Positions 15,508 through 26,200 of a DNA stretch of 42,441 nt are shown here, in pieces. Made by a program: the position numbers and the translations under genes. Positions within the stretch are counted from its first letter, which is position 1, and the number at the start of each line of letters is the position of its first letter. Source of the stretch: Actinomycetes bacterium (GTDB lineage: Bacteria > Actinomycetota > Acidimicrobiia > Acidimicrobiales > Palsa-688); NCBI GenBank assembly GCA_021847945.1, contig JAJZNG010000107.1, forward strand, positions 1 through 42,441. The letters are read 5' to 3'. The notes beneath the pieces are model-generated. The model saw nothing but the letters and a program-made list of their open reading frames with translations. It made no database searches and had not been told where the DNA came from.

Positions 15508-17163
15508 GTGGGCTACCGAAATCCGGTGCTGCGCGGGGTCAACGCCGACCCGAGCGTATGCAGGCGAGCCGGAGACTACTACCTCGCCACCAGCTCGATG
15601 GACCTCGAACCCGGACTTCCGGTCTACCAAAGTCGTGACCTGGTGAACTGGCGGCTCGTCGGGCACGCCCTGGCGGGTGAACCGGGCTGTCTGCAACGTC
15701 CTCGCATGATCTTCGCGCCGACGATACGCCACCACGGTGGCCACTTCTACCTTGTCAGCACTGATGTGGCTGGGGGGGGAAACTTCCTTCTTCGTGCTGG
15801 CGAGCCCGAAGGGCCGTGGGAGGGTCCGTTCCCGATCGACGCCGACTCGTTCGACCCGAGCATCTGCTTCACCTCCGACGGACGCTGCTTTTACACGCGG
15901 CGCGGACGGATCGCCGACAAGGACATCGTCCAAGCCGAGATCGACCCTTCCAACGGTCGGCTCGTCACGCCGCTGAGGTCGATTGCAACAGGTTTCGTCT
16001 CCGACGACGCAGAAGGCCCGCACCTCTACGAGATCGGAGGCGTCTACTTCTTGGTGCTAGCCGAGGGTGGTTCGCGTGCCTTGCACATGGTGACCGTCGG
16101 CCGCTCGGACAGCCCGTGGGGTCCTTTCGAGCCGTGCCCCTGGAACCCGATCGTCGCTCAGCACCACGCGTGGTGGGACGAGCTGCTCGGCGCCGGTCAC
16201 GGCGAGTTGGTCGAAGCTCACGACGGGTCGTGGTGGATCACCTTCCTAGCGACGCGTCATCCCAGCTACGAGGCCCTCTCCCACCTCGGCCGGGAGACCT
16301 TTCTCGCGCCGGTCTCCTGGAGAGACGGATGGCCGTGGGTGGATCCCGAAGCGACCCGCAGACTGGATGTGCGCACGGCGACGTTACCCCTGGTTCCCCA
16401 GCCGCCGGTTGACCGTCGCGACGACTTCGACGCAGCGACTCTGAAAGGGTGCTGGGTTACCGTCGCGTCCCATGCGACGCCGCTGGAAAGTGAGGCGGAC
16501 ACCTCGCAGACACGGCAGCGCCCAGGAGGGGCGGCTGGCGTTGACGCAGGGAAGTGGTGGAGCCTCCAAGAGCGTCGCGGTCATCTCCGCCTACTGCCCG
16601 GGTCCGCCCCACGCGATCCCTTCCCGGCGGTGGCGGCTGAGCTGGAGATCGAGCCGTCTTCCGCTGGGCGACCGAGCGCTGACCGGCGTCAGGCCTTGCT
16701 GGTGCGCCGCCAGGAGGACCTTACTTGCGCGGCCGTAGCAGCGCTCGACGCGGACCCAGCGGACGGTGAGGAGGCCGGTCTGTGCGTCTTCCAGACGGCC
16801 AGCTATCGCTACGACATCGTGGTCGCCCGTCGCTTAGGGAGGCGTGTCGCATTCCTGCGCCGTAGAGTTTTGGACCTGCTAGCCGAGAACCGACCCGTAG
16901 ACCTGCCACCAGGGGTGGTGCGCCTACGCGTCGATGCCGACCCTGACCGTTACCGTTTTTCGGTCACCGACGACAGCGGAGCCAGCCACCTCCTCGGGTC
17001 TGGAGCGACGCGACTCATCTCTTCCGAGCTGGCAGGAGCCTGGAGCGGAGCGCTGATCGGGGTGTGGGCAGCCGCGCCGGCGGGTTCGTCTATGGTGGCC
17101 GACGTCGACTGGTTCGACTACGAAGGGGAAGACGAGCCAAGCTGTGTCGACGGTAAAGTTTGA
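15508..17163 (+). CDS. GH43 beta-xylosidase-like enzyme with C-terminal beta-sandwich
   Basis: Glycosidase of 551 residues, probably removing xylose from the non-reducing end of imported oligosaccharides. The start GYRNPVLRGVNADPSV is that of GH43 xylosidases (base D14). YQSRDLVNWRLVGHAL, SFDPSICF (D116) and DDAEGPHLYEIGGVYFLV (probable acid E169) complete the catalytic set. After residue 300 a second domain resembles the C-terminal beta-sandwich common in beta-xylosidases of this family. No signal peptide is present. The GTG start is 12 bases after the rhaI stop. Its stop abuts the xylB stop on the other strand with no spacer (TGATCA). Confidence 0.88.
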   Translation: MGYRNPVLRGVNADPSVCRRAGDYYLATSSMDLEPGLPVYQSRDLVNWRLVGHALAGEPGCLQRPRMIFAPTIRHHGGHFYLVSTDVAGGGNFLLRAGEPEGPWEGPFPIDADSFDPSICFTSDGRCFYTRRGRIADKDIVQAEIDPSNGRLVTPLRSIATGFVSDDAEGPHLYEIGGVYFLVLAEGGSRALHMVTVGRSDSPWGPFEPCPWNPIVAQHHAWWDELLGAGHGELVEAHDGSWWITFLATRHPSYEALSHLGRETFLAPVSWRDGWPWVDPEATRRLDVRTATLPLVPQPPVDRRDDFDAATLKGCWVTVASHATPLESEADTSQTRQRPGGAAGVDAGKWWSLQERRGHLRLLPGSAPRDPFPAVAAELEIEPSSAGRPSADRRQALLVRRQEDLTCAAVAALDADPADGEEAGLCVFQTASYRYDIVVARRLGRRVAFLRRRVLDLLAENRPVDLPPGVVRLRVDADPDRYRFSVTDDSGASHLLGSGATRLISSELAGAWSGALIGVWAAAPAGSSMVADVDWFDYEGEDEPSCVDGKV

Positions 17164-18579
17164 TCAGCGACTCGCCACCATGTCTCGGACCGCAGCGTAA
17201 CGCCGGCGAACGCCTGCCTGGTTAATGGCGCTGTAAGCCTTCCCAGGCGGCTCTGGCCATGCCGGGGGCGCTTTTTCGCCTGAGAGAACCCAGGACGCCT
17301 GGCGGGCAGCCCCGTCAGCTACGTACTCGCCGGGTTCGGGCACGACGACCGGCAGACCGAATACGCTAGGCGCGATCCGCCTCAGGGCCTCGGAGTTGGC
17401 CCCGCCGCCCACGAGAAGAACCCTTCGAGGCTTCACGCCATGCAGACAGAGCTGGTCAACGCCGTCGGCCAGACCGCACAGCAGGCCCTCAAACGCCGCT
17501 CGGGCCAGGTTGGCCTGGGTCGAATTGGAACCGTCGAGGCCGTGTACGGCAGCAGTGGCGTTCGGACGGTTCGGTGTCCGCTCGCCCTCGAAATACGGTA
17601 CGACGACCACCCCACCCGCTCCCGGCTCGGCTTGGAGGGCGAGGGGGGAGAGGTCCGCCGGCGTGACACCAACCAACCGGGCCGTAGCCTCCAGCACCCC
17701 GACACCGTTGAGGGTGCAGCACAGGGGCAGGAAACCGCCGGTCGCGTCGGCAAAGCCGGCCACCGCGCCGCTCGGGTCGGCTGTCGGCGTCGGACTGTAG
17801 GAGCTGACCACCCCGGACGTGCCTACCGAGACGACAACGTCACCGGGTTTCGCGTCGACCCCTAGGGCGGCGGCAGCGTTGTCTCCCGCCCCAGGGCCGA
17901 CCAGCACCCCGGCGGGTGTCACACCAGCCGCCTCGTGAGGGCCGACTATCTCGGGAAGGCGAACCCGCCGTCCGAAAGCCAGCTCTACCAGGTCGTGTCT
18001 CCAAGTGCCGCTGCTCGGCGACCAGTAAGCTGTGCCGCTCGAGTCGCTTCGGTCGGTGACCAAGCGGTGCTCGCGTCCAAGGAGACGCCACGTGAGCCAG
18101 TCGTGGGGGAGACAGACGGTGTCGGTGCGTGCAGCGTTGCCGGGCTCGTTTGCTGCCATCCAGCGCAGCTTGGTCACGGTAAACGAGGCGACCGGCACCG
18201 ATCCGGTCGCCTCTGCCCAAGCAGTCGGACCGCCGGGGAGTTCGCTGAGCAGTTCCTCCGCAGCGCCGGCGGAACGGGTGTCGTTCCAAAGCAGGGCGTC
18301 TCGCAATACGTCCCCCTGCTCGTCGAGGCAGATCATGCCGTGCTGCTGGGCGGCTACCGATATCGCCGCCACGTCGTCGAGCCCGCCAGCGGCTCGGAGC
18401 GCCTCGCCGAGGGCCGTCCACCAGTGCTCTGGGTCAACACTGGTTCCCGGGGGGTGCGCTGCGCGACCTGACCGTACGAGGCGTCCGCTGCCAGCTTCGC
18501 GTATAACCACCTTGCAGGACCGCGTCGAAGAGTCGACGCCGGCAACGAGGGCTCGCTGCAGCCGGCGCCTCCCGGCCAC
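17164..18579 (-). CDS. xylB: Xylulokinase
   Basis: FGGY kinase phosphorylating D-xylulose to D-xylulose 5-phosphate, entry to the pentose phosphate pathway. Motifs: N-terminal [78 protein letters not shown] and the C-terminal [20 protein letters not shown]. The frame is open upstream into xylA, but the homology begins right after the GTG at 18579, which lies 13 bases past the xylA stop and gives 471 residues. The ribosome binding site is poor, so translation may depend on coupling to xylA. Confidence 0.92.
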   Translation of the reverse strand: MAGRRRLQRALVAGVDSSTRSCKVVIREAGSGRLVRSGRAAHPPGTSVDPEHWWTALGEALRAAGGLDDVAAISVAAQQHGMICLDEQGDVLRDALLWNDTRSAGAAEELLSELPGGPTAWAEATGSVPVASFTVTKLRWMAANEPGNAARTDTVCLPHDWLTWRLLGREHRLVTDRSDSSGTAYWSPSSGTWRHDLVELAFGRRVRLPEIVGPHEAAGVTPAGVLVGPGAGDNAAAALGVDAKPGDVVVSVGTSGVVSSYSPTPTADPSGAVAGFADATGGFLPLCCTLNGVGVLEATARLVGVTPADLSPLALQAEPGAGGVVVVPYFEGERTPNRPNATAAVHGLDGSNSTQANLARAAFEGLLCGLADGVDQLCLHGVKPRRVLLVGGGANSEALRRIAPSVFGLPVVVPEPGEYVADGAARQASWVLSGEKAPPAWPEPPGKAYSAINQAGVRRRYAAVRDMVASR

Positions 18580-18592
18580 GGAGCCAAATGTG

Positions 18593-19774
18593 TCAGCGGG
18601 CGCCGAGGAGATGCTCGACCGCCAGTTGGTGGAGCCTGACGAACCCGTAGCCGCGCCGCCCGGCCGTGTCAGGGTCGTAGTCCTCCCAGCTCTTGAGATC
18701 CCGGCGGAGATCAAACAGCGTCTCCCCGGGGTCCAGGGTGGGTTCGCTCAAGGCTGTGACCCCCGAGCAGGCGAGGGCCTCGGCTACTTGGGGATCGGCC
18801 CTGTAGGCCTCTGAGCGTTCACGCAGAAGCAGGTAAGTGCGCATATTTGCCGCGGCTGAATCCCACACCCCTTCGAAGTCTTCGGTGCGCGACGGCTTGT
18901 AATCGAAGTGCCGAGGTCCGCTGTAGGAGGGACCTCCCCCCGGGCCTCCGTGCTCGAGAAGGTCCACTAGGAAGAAAGCGTTCAGCAGGTCGCCGTGCCC
19001 GAACACCAAGTCCTGATCGAACTTGATGCTGCGCTGGCCGTTAAGGTCGAGATGGAAAAGCTTCCCGGTCCACAGCGCTTGTGCCACGCCGTGGACGTAG
19101 TTGAGCCCGGCCATCTGCTCGTGGCCGACCTCCGGGTTCACCCCCACCATGTCGGCATGGTCGAGAGTGGCGATGAAGGCCAAGGCGTGCCCGACGGTCG
19201 GCAGGAGGATGTCACCTCGGGGCTCGTTAGGCTTCGGCTCGATAGCAAAACGCAGCGAGTACCCGCTGGTGACCACGTAATCGGCGAGAGCGTCGATCGC
19301 TTCCCGGTAGCGGTCCAAGGCTGCGGCGATGTCCTTGGCACCCTCGTACTCCGAGCCCTCCCGGCCTCCCCAGAACACGTAGGTGGACGCCCCGAGCTCA
19401 GCGGCGAGGTCAAGGTTGCGCATCACCTTGCGCAGGGCGAAACGGCGCACGCCCCGGTCGTTGCTCGTGAAGCCTCCGTCCTTGAACACCGGATGGGTGA
19501 AAAGGTTGGTGGTCATCATGGGCACGACCATGCCGGTCGCCTCAAGCGCTTTACGGAAACGGCTGACCGCGAAATCGCGTTCGCCTGCTGAAGCCCGGAA
19601 GTCGACCAGGTCATCGTCGTGGAAGGTCACTCCCCACGCGCCGAGCTCTGACAGCTTCTCCACCGCCACGACCGGGTCGAGGGGAGGACGGGTCGGATCC
19701 CCGAAAGTGTCCCTCGCCTGCCAGCCGACCGTCCAGAGCCCGAAACTGAACCGATCTTCACGAGTGGGAGTCAT
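18593..19774 (-). CDS. xylA: Xylose isomerase (actinomycete type)
   Basis: Converts D-xylose to D-xylulose; a TIM-barrel metal enzyme of 393 residues, like Streptomyces XylA (about 388). Conserved blocks: [32 protein letters not shown] (catalytic His), [77 protein letters not shown] and [11 protein letters not shown]. The ATG at 19774 is preferred because the homology starts directly after it; an in-frame GTG at 19783 is possible. xylB follows on the same strand. An operator-like site lies at 19900-19913 upstream. Confidence 0.95.
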   Translation of the reverse strand: MTPTREDRFSFGLWTVGWQARDTFGDPTRPPLDPVVAVEKLSELGAWGVTFHDDDLVDFRASAGERDFAVSRFRKALEATGMVVPMMTTNLFTHPVFKDGGFTSNDRGVRRFALRKVMRNLDLAAELGASTYVFWGGREGSEYEGAKDIAAALDRYREAIDALADYVVTSGYSLRFAIEPKPNEPRGDILLPTVGHALAFIATLDHADMVGVNPEVGHEQMAGLNYVHGVAQALWTGKLFHLDLNGQRSIKFDQDLVFGHGDLLNAFFLVDLLEHGGPGGGPSYSGPRHFDYKPSRTEDFEGVWDSAAANMRTYLLLRERSEAYRADPQVAEALACSGVTALSEPTLDPGETLFDLRRDLKSWEDYDPDTAGRRGYGFVRLHQLAVEHLLGAR

Positions 19775-19899
19775 CTCCACCACCTGGCTTCCGTATCGTC
19801 GCGTCCCAAAACCGGGCCGCTCACCTACTGGTAGATACTAACGACATCTCAACAGGCGGGCAATACGAACCGTCCGGCGAGGGGTAACAAGACGACGCC

Positions 19900-19913
19900 A
19901 TGAACCGATTCAG
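19900..19913 (-). promoter_or_regulatory. LacI-type operator upstream of xylAB
   Basis: ATGAACCGATTCAG, an inverted repeat TGAA-N4-TTCA centred on CG. It matches 10 of 14 positions of the locus consensus and lies about 125 bases upstream of the xylA start. Confidence 0.5.
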
Positions 19914-19984
19914 GTCCTCGTTCTTAACCCGCCCGGTCTGAATTTGACCAAGCCGGCAGGTGACAACAAACCCCTCAGCCTGAT

Positions 19985-19998
19985 TTGGAACCTTTCAG
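19985..19998 (+). promoter_or_regulatory. LacI-type operator upstream of the sulfatase pair
   Basis: TTGGAACCTTTCAG, 11 of 14 matches to the consensus, about 107 bases before the first sulfatase start. Confidence 0.5.
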
Positions 19999-20105
19999 AT
20001 TTGTGTGGCATGCTCTGATATGGCGAAGCTCAGTTGTCGTGTGCTTGCCAAGGGGAGGGTGATGGCACGGTCACCTGAGATCCGACAGAGCATGGAGGTA
20101 GTTTC

Positions 20106-21551
20106 GTGACCAAGAAGCCCAACCTGGTCTTCATCATGTCGGACCAGCAGTCTCACGACATGGTCGGGGCATACGGTCTCAGCTCGGTCAGGACCCCGAA
20201 CATTGACGCTCTGGCTAGAGACGGAATTCTTTTCAATCATGCCATCTCGAACGCGCCGGTGTGCACGCCGGCGCGCAGCATGCTCATCTCCGGCCAGCAC
20301 CCTTGGTGGAACAACTGCATCGACAACGACCGGCGTCTGCTCACCGACAACGGGCCGTCAATCGCTCAAGTGCTCGGTGCTGTCGGCTACCGCAACGCCT
20401 ACGTCGGGAAGTGGCACCTCTACGGCGGGGACAGAGACCGGCCGGTGCCCCCCGGGCCCGACCGGCACGGATTCGACGACCTGTTCCTGTCCAACAACTG
20501 TCACGTCAACTACGACCCTCAGAACTCCTACTTCTGGGATGGCGACCGCAAAGAGCTCTTCGGCAAGTGGGAGGCCGAAGGCCAGACCGATCAGGCTGTC
20601 GAGTACCTGCGAGGGGTTAACCCCGAAAACCCGTTCTCGCTGTTCGTCTCCTACCACCCTCCCCACAACCATTCGGGAGGCGACGCCGAGCGGTACTCTA
20701 CTTTCGACGCGCCCGAGGAGTTCAAAAGCCTCTACGACCCGTCCGAGATCGACTTGAGGCCGACGATCCCCGACAACGAGCGCAAACGCCTCATGGTCCA
20801 GGGCTATCTGGCGATGTGCAGCGAAGTCGACTACCACGTCGGGCGGATCGTCGCCGCGTTGCGGGAGAAGGGACTCTACGACGACACGCTGATCGTCTAT
20901 ACCAGCGACCACGGTGAAACGTTCGGTGCCCTAAGCAACCACTGGCACAAAAGCAGCCCCGAAGACATGTCGATTAGAATACCTTTGGTCGTCAAGCTGC
21001 CGAACAGTGTCAACGCAGGCACCCGCAGCGATCTTCTGGTCGGCTCCTTGGACATGATGCCGACCCTTCTCAGCCTTCTAGGCGCCACGCCCCCGAAGGA
21101 ATGCCACGGCATCGACCTCGCAGCCGCGGTGTTAGCCCGACGCGACGACGCCGTCGAGTCGGTTCCGCTTTTCTTCTACTCCATCCCGTGGAGGGGTGTC
21201 TACACCCGGGAGTGGACCTACTCGGTGGAGAACATCGACCGCCGGCCGGGCGTGCTGGGACACCCGGCCTCCGACGTCGGTCGGACAGTGCTGCTACGAC
21301 GGTTCGACACTCTCTACGACCACGAAGACGACCCCCACCAGTTGTTCAACCTTTACGGCTACAAGGGCCGCAAAGGAACGCTTCGCTACCAAGATGTGGG
21401 CGAGGAGATGCACCGGCTCACCGTGGGCTGGCTCGAAAAGTTCGATGACCCTTTCCCCGACCAGGTCGAAACCGCACGCGCCCTTGGAGCTCGCGAGGTG
21501 AGGCCGGTGGACGTGCTCAACCGCCGGCAGCGCCACGCTGAGGGACCCTGA
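20106..21551 (+). CDS. Sulfatase 1 (type I, Cys-type formylglycine motif)
   Basis: Alkaline-phosphatase-fold sulfatase of 481 residues hydrolysing sulfate esters, presumably on sugar residues. The N-terminal metal site reads NLVFIMSDQQSHD. The modification motif is C53-T-P-A-R, which must be oxidised to formylglycine by a maturase such as the anSME in this window. YVGKWHLYG and YTSDHGETFG supply further metal and sulfate ligands. The GTG start has GGAGG seven bases upstream. There is no signal peptide: the protein begins MTKKPNLVF, directly at the catalytic fold. Sulfatase 2 follows after 42 bases. The exact S1 subfamily and substrate position cannot be told by eye. Confidence 0.92.
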   Translation: MTKKPNLVFIMSDQQSHDMVGAYGLSSVRTPNIDALARDGILFNHAISNAPVCTPARSMLISGQHPWWNNCIDNDRRLLTDNGPSIAQVLGAVGYRNAYVGKWHLYGGDRDRPVPPGPDRHGFDDLFLSNNCHVNYDPQNSYFWDGDRKELFGKWEAEGQTDQAVEYLRGVNPENPFSLFVSYHPPHNHSGGDAERYSTFDAPEEFKSLYDPSEIDLRPTIPDNERKRLMVQGYLAMCSEVDYHVGRIVAALREKGLYDDTLIVYTSDHGETFGALSNHWHKSSPEDMSIRIPLVVKLPNSVNAGTRSDLLVGSLDMMPTLLSLLGATPPKECHGIDLAAAVLARRDDAVESVPLFFYSIPWRGVYTREWTYSVENIDRRPGVLGHPASDVGRTVLLRRFDTLYDHEDDPHQLFNLYGYKGRKGTLRYQDVGEEMHRLTVGWLEKFDDPFPDQVETARALGAREVRPVDVLNRRQRHAEGP

Positions 21552-21593
21552 GATGAAGTCGGCGGGATCAGTCCGAAAGCCGGGTGTGGGAAA

Positions 21594-23042
21594 GTGACGC
21601 CGAACGTGGTGTGGATCCAGTCGGACGAGCACCGACCTGACTCACTCGGCTGCTACGGGTCGAGCTGGGCGAAGACCCCGAATCTGGACGCTCTCGCGAA
21701 GCGAGGGACGCTGTTCACTACCGCCGTGTGCCAGTCGCCGGTTTGCGTGCCCAGCCGGGCGTCGCAGCTCACGGCACGCTACCCCCAGGAGATCAACACC
21801 CTCCACAACGACGTCTGCGAAGAGGCCATGAGGATCGCCGGCGACGTCGACTTTGACATCCTGCCGCCGGGGACGGTCACCTTCCCGGAGTGGCTGGCGT
21901 CGCGAGGAGGGTTCCAGACGGTGACGTTCGGCAAAAGTCACATACCTCCCTGGCGTCCCTGGCAGGCCGAGCGTCTCGTGGTCAACGACGAGCGTTACGC
22001 TGGCTACTACAGCCTCAACGAATCCTTCGACGAAGAAGAACACCATGTGGTCAAACGTCCAGGCGGTGCGTCGATCATCCTCGCAGGCACCTACCCGGGC
22101 GGATTGGACAACCCGAGTCGGGCTATAACCGACGAGGCCATCGACTGGCTCGCGCACGGACGCGACCGCCGCCGTCCGTTCCTGCTGCGGGTCAGTCACA
22201 ACTGGCCGCATACACCCGTTCTGCCACCTGCTCCGTTCGACCAGCTCTACGACCCAGCGGACCTCCCCGTGCGAACTTTCGACGAGCAGGCTTACAAGAC
22301 GAGGTCTTCGTGGGACCGCCACATGGCCGACGCGCACCGCGTCTGGGAGCTAGACGACCGTCAGCTACGCCAGGTGTGGAAGGACTACATGGGCCTGTGC
22401 GCGTACGTCGACGACGAGGTAGGACGGCTCCTAGCAGCGTTGGAGGATCAGCGCCTCGGCGACAGCACGGTCGTGTTGTTCTCCTCTGATCACGGCAAGT
22501 CACTGGGAGAGTGGGGCGCGACGGAAAAGGGATTCTTCGACTCCGAGGTCTGGCGGGTGCCGTTCATATGGTCCTGGCCAGGGGTTATCCCTCAAGGCGA
22601 GACGCGAAGCGAGCCTTGCGAGCTGATCGACACCGGCCGTACCCTGACGGGACTGCTCGGTTTGGATTCGCCGGCAAACTGGCGGGGCCGAGATCTTTTC
22701 GCGTCAGTCGATGATAGGGGAGAGGCCTTCGGGCAGATCGGGTGGCCGTCCGCCGACGTACCTCGCGGTCCCCGCCGACGCGACGATCACTGGAACTGTC
22801 TTCGCGTCGCAATTCGAACCGAGCGCTACCGGATGGACGAGACCTGGATGGCCGCAGGCAGGCGCGTTCCGTTCGAACTAGGCGACGGCAATCTATTTGA
22901 CCTCGTCGTGGATCCCCAGGAGAGGTGCAACTTGTGGGGCTCCCCTGACAAGGCGGCCGTGGTGGCTGAGCTCCGGGAGCGTATCGAGCGGTGGTGGTGC
23001 ACCCTCGACCGTCCCGCCCGGACCTTCGGCGCCCAAAGGTGA
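21594..23042 (+). CDS. Sulfatase 2 (type I, Cys-type)
   Basis: Sulfatase of 482 residues. Motifs: NVVWIQSDEHRPDSLGCYG (metal site), C51-V-P-S-R (site of formylglycine formation), TFGKSHIPPW and LFSSDHGKSLGEWG (metal ligands). It differs clearly from sulfatase 1 and so probably attacks a different sulfate position or residue. The GTG start follows sulfatase 1 by 42 bases, suggesting one transcript. No signal peptide is visible. It is followed by the GH78 operon with its own promoter. Confidence 0.92.
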   Translation: MTPNVVWIQSDEHRPDSLGCYGSSWAKTPNLDALAKRGTLFTTAVCQSPVCVPSRASQLTARYPQEINTLHNDVCEEAMRIAGDVDFDILPPGTVTFPEWLASRGGFQTVTFGKSHIPPWRPWQAERLVVNDERYAGYYSLNESFDEEEHHVVKRPGGASIILAGTYPGGLDNPSRAITDEAIDWLAHGRDRRRPFLLRVSHNWPHTPVLPPAPFDQLYDPADLPVRTFDEQAYKTRSSWDRHMADAHRVWELDDRQLRQVWKDYMGLCAYVDDEVGRLLAALEDQRLGDSTVVLFSSDHGKSLGEWGATEKGFFDSEVWRVPFIWSWPGVIPQGETRSEPCELIDTGRTLTGLLGLDSPANWRGRDLFASVDDRGEAFGQIGWPSADVPRGPRRRDDHWNCLRVAIRTERYRMDETWMAAGRRVPFELGDGNLFDLVVDPQERCNLWGSPDKAAVVAELRERIERWWCTLDRPARTFGAQR

Positions 23043-23095
23043 CTGCCGGGGCGAACCGAGGCTCTGAGTGCTAGTAGCCGGCACCGTTGGGCTGG

Positions 23096-23148
23096 TTGAC
23101 ACGCCCTGACCGTTCCCATATGCTGGAACGTGATTTAAAACGGTTCAG
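23096..23148 (+). promoter_or_regulatory. Promoter and LacI-type operator of the GH78-sulfatase operon
   Basis: A perfect -35 TTGACA (23096-23101), 17 bases, -10 TATGCT (23119-23124). Ten bases on lies TTAAAACGGTTCAG (23135-23148), 11 of 14 matches to the locus operator. Confidence 0.72.
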
Positions 23149-23278
23149 TTAGCTTTCCTGCTTCCTGAGCTTGGAGGACGTCTCCTACAGGGACCTCGCG
23201 TGGAGGTGGATGCAGGTGGCCGGGAGCGACCGCAGCGGGTCGGGCTTACCAATCGAGTTCGGGGAAAGAGAACGTGAC

Positions 23279-26200
23279 ATGACGACACCAGAGGAACAAG
23301 CCGAGGAGTTGGTGGCCCAAAAGCTCGAAGCCGACCGACAGGCCAACGCCTTGTCAGTGGAGCTGACCGGCCCGTCGTTCGGATGGCAGCCCCTGGGGCG
23401 AGGCCAGGACCACAACCAACAGTCCTACAGGATCGAGGTCATTTCAGCCTCAGGGGCGGCGAGCGGCCAGCTGGTCTGGGACAGCGGGTGGGTTGACGGA
23501 ACGGAATGTGCCGACCTTGCCTACGGCGGTCCGCTCCTCGAGGCCGGCTCTGCGTACACGTGGAGGGTCAGGCTCCGCAACGACCGCTTCGTGGAGGGCC
23601 CTTGGAGCAACTGGTCGACTTTCGAAACGGGTTTGGGAGACACAGCATCCTGGGAGGCGCAGTGGATCACCGCGAGCGACGAACCGGTAGGTGGCCGGCT
23701 TCCTGACCTAGACGTAGTCCGGCGCGACGTTGGCCCTGGGAGAGTCCCCAGCTGGATATGGGGTGAGGACCAAAGTGGCGGTGCGGCACTGCGAACGACC
23801 TTCTGGGTGCGGCCGGGAGCGCGTTCGAGTCGTGCAGAGCTCGTTTGCCTAAGCCGGCGGCCGCTCAAATGTTGGGTTAACGGTCACGAGTGCGATCCGG
23901 TCGGACCGGTCACGGCACCTTTGTTCCCCGGGTTCAACGTGCTTGCCATCGCCGCCGAACCTGGCCCTGAGCCCGCAGGGGTCCTGGCATCGTTGGAGGT
24001 GTCCGCGGATCTTCTCCCGGGCACCGGCACCTGCACGGACGGCTCGTGGAAGGTCATGCCGCCGCCAGGTGAAGCGTCCGGCGGTCCGAGCGTCGAACCT
24101 CACGAAGCCCCGCCTTGGTCCTGGTCCGGCTTCGACGACGCGGATTGGGCGCCGGCGACGGTGTTGGGTCTGCACGGAGACGCCCCGTGGGGGCGAGCAG
24201 AGTTGTCGTACCGGCCGGCCCTGGCCCTACGCCAGGCCTTCAAACTGGGGTTCAAGCCGGCCAGGGCACGACTCTACGCGGCGTCGCTAGGGGACCACCG
24301 CCTGTGGATCAACGGCCGCCCGGTCTCGGACAGAGTTATGGTTCCGGGCTGGCGCGATTTCCGCCACCACCTGCCCTACCAGGTCTACGACGTCACTGAA
24401 GCCGTCGAAGCCGGCGACAACGTGCTCGCAGGTGCGCTCGCCGACGGCTGGTGGGCGGGCACCATCGCATGGTTCGGCCGCAGCTTCTACGGGGCCGGGC
24501 GAGCTCTTCGCGCAACTTTGGTAGTCGAGGGAGCCGACGGGGAGACCTTGACAGTACACACAGACCCGTCCTGGCGGGCAGGCCGCTGCGGCATCCAGTA
24601 CGCCGACCCTATCCACGGGGAGTGCTTCGACGCTTCTTGTGAACCACAAGGCTGGAAGGTTGACGCCACAGCTCCTCCACGCTTCACCCCTGCTGCCGTG
24701 GTCGGATACCCCACGCCGCCGCTTGTAAGAGAGGTCGCTCCGCCGGTCGTACCGGGGCAGACCCTCAAAGCGGTGGCCGTGCGACGTTGCGGAACCGCCG
24801 CTTGGATAGCGGACTTCGGCCAGGTCGTCTCGGGGAAGGTGCGGATGAAAGTTCGCGCCAGGCCCGGTTCCCGGGTGGTTGTGACCCACGCAGAAGCTGT
24901 CAGCGCGGACGGGGCGCTTTGGAGGGACGGGCTTCGAACGGCACGGGCCACCGACGAGTACATCTGCGCTGGAGAAGGCCGTTGGGAGCACGTAGAGCCG
25001 ACGTTCAGCGTGCACGGGTTCCGGTACGCGCAGGTGAACCTGACCGACAGCGAAGGCGACCTCGACTCGGAGTCGCTCGAAGCCGTCGCGTACTGGGCTG
25101 ACATGGAGCAAACCGGCAGCTTCTCGTGCAGCGACGAGCGGCTGAACCGTCTTCAGTCCAACATCGTCTGGTCCCTTCGGGACAACTTCCTTGCGATACC
25201 CACCGACTGTCCTCAGCGCGACGAGCGGCTCGGCTGGACAGCGGACATCCAGGTCTTCGCGCCGACCGCTGCGTTCAACTACGACGTCAGGAACTTCCTC
25301 GAGAGCTGGCTTGAAGACCTGCGCCTCGGACAGACGGCCGACGGGGCGATACCCCACTTTGCTCCGGTGGTCACGGACCCGGCGCATCTCGTCGCTGGAC
25401 GCGACTCGTGGAAGCTGCGAGGGGAGGAACCGGGGGAGCGTTCCACAGACGAGGCCGGCGCCGCAGGGTGGGGCGACGCGATCGTCTTCGTGCCGCTCGC
25501 GTTGATCGAAGCTTACGGGGACCGCCGGGTCGGAGTTGAGTGCCTCGACGCTATCGACGCTTGGCTCGGGTATCTCGACACCGAACGAGGCGGGTGGAAA
25601 CCCAGGGGCGGTTTCGGCGACTGGCTTGCAGCCGAGCCGACTCCAACACCGCTCGTAGTCCACGCCTACTGGGCGATCGCTGCCACAGCGTCCGCTGCCC
25701 TCGCCGCCGAGCTGGGAGATCAACATCGAGCAGTCAAGTTCCAGGGGATGGCCGAACGGGCGAGGAGGGTGTTCCGGGAACGGTGGCTTGACGACGCCGG
25801 CAACTTGAACCCAGCAACCCAGACAGCGTGCGTTCTCGCGCTGCGCACCGGCGCGCTCGACGCGGCGGAAGAGGCCCGCGCTCGGGCCGCTTTGGTGTCA
25901 GACGTCAGGTCGAAAGGCCACCTGACGACGGGATTTCTCGGGACACCCTGGTTGCTCGAGGAGCTGGCCCGCTCTGGGGCTACGAAAGAAGCGATGGACC
26001 TACTGCTTCGGGAGGAGTGGCCGTCGTGGCTTTACCCTGTTGTCAGCGGTGACGCCACGACCATGTGGGAGCGTTGGGATTCCTGGCACCACGAGCGCGG
26101 CTTCGGCGACCCGGGGATGACATCGTTTAACCATTACGCCTACGGTGCTGTCGGCGCGTTCCTCTATCAACGGGTCCTCGGTATAGCCCCCTCCCGCGCT

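Larger units (their letters stand above)
19775..20105. other. Divergent intergenic region xylA - first sulfatase
   Basis: A 331-base region between divergent genes. Two LacI-type operator matches (19900-19913 and 19985-19998) are the only elements I can support; promoter hexamers are not convincing here. I see no gene or RNA in the rest. Confidence 0.5.

Noticed and set aside
24287-25726. Minus-strand open frame of 479 codons inside the GH78 gene
   Set aside because: It lies wholly opposite conserved rhamnosidase motifs, has no ribosome binding site or family pattern, and is explained by high GC content.
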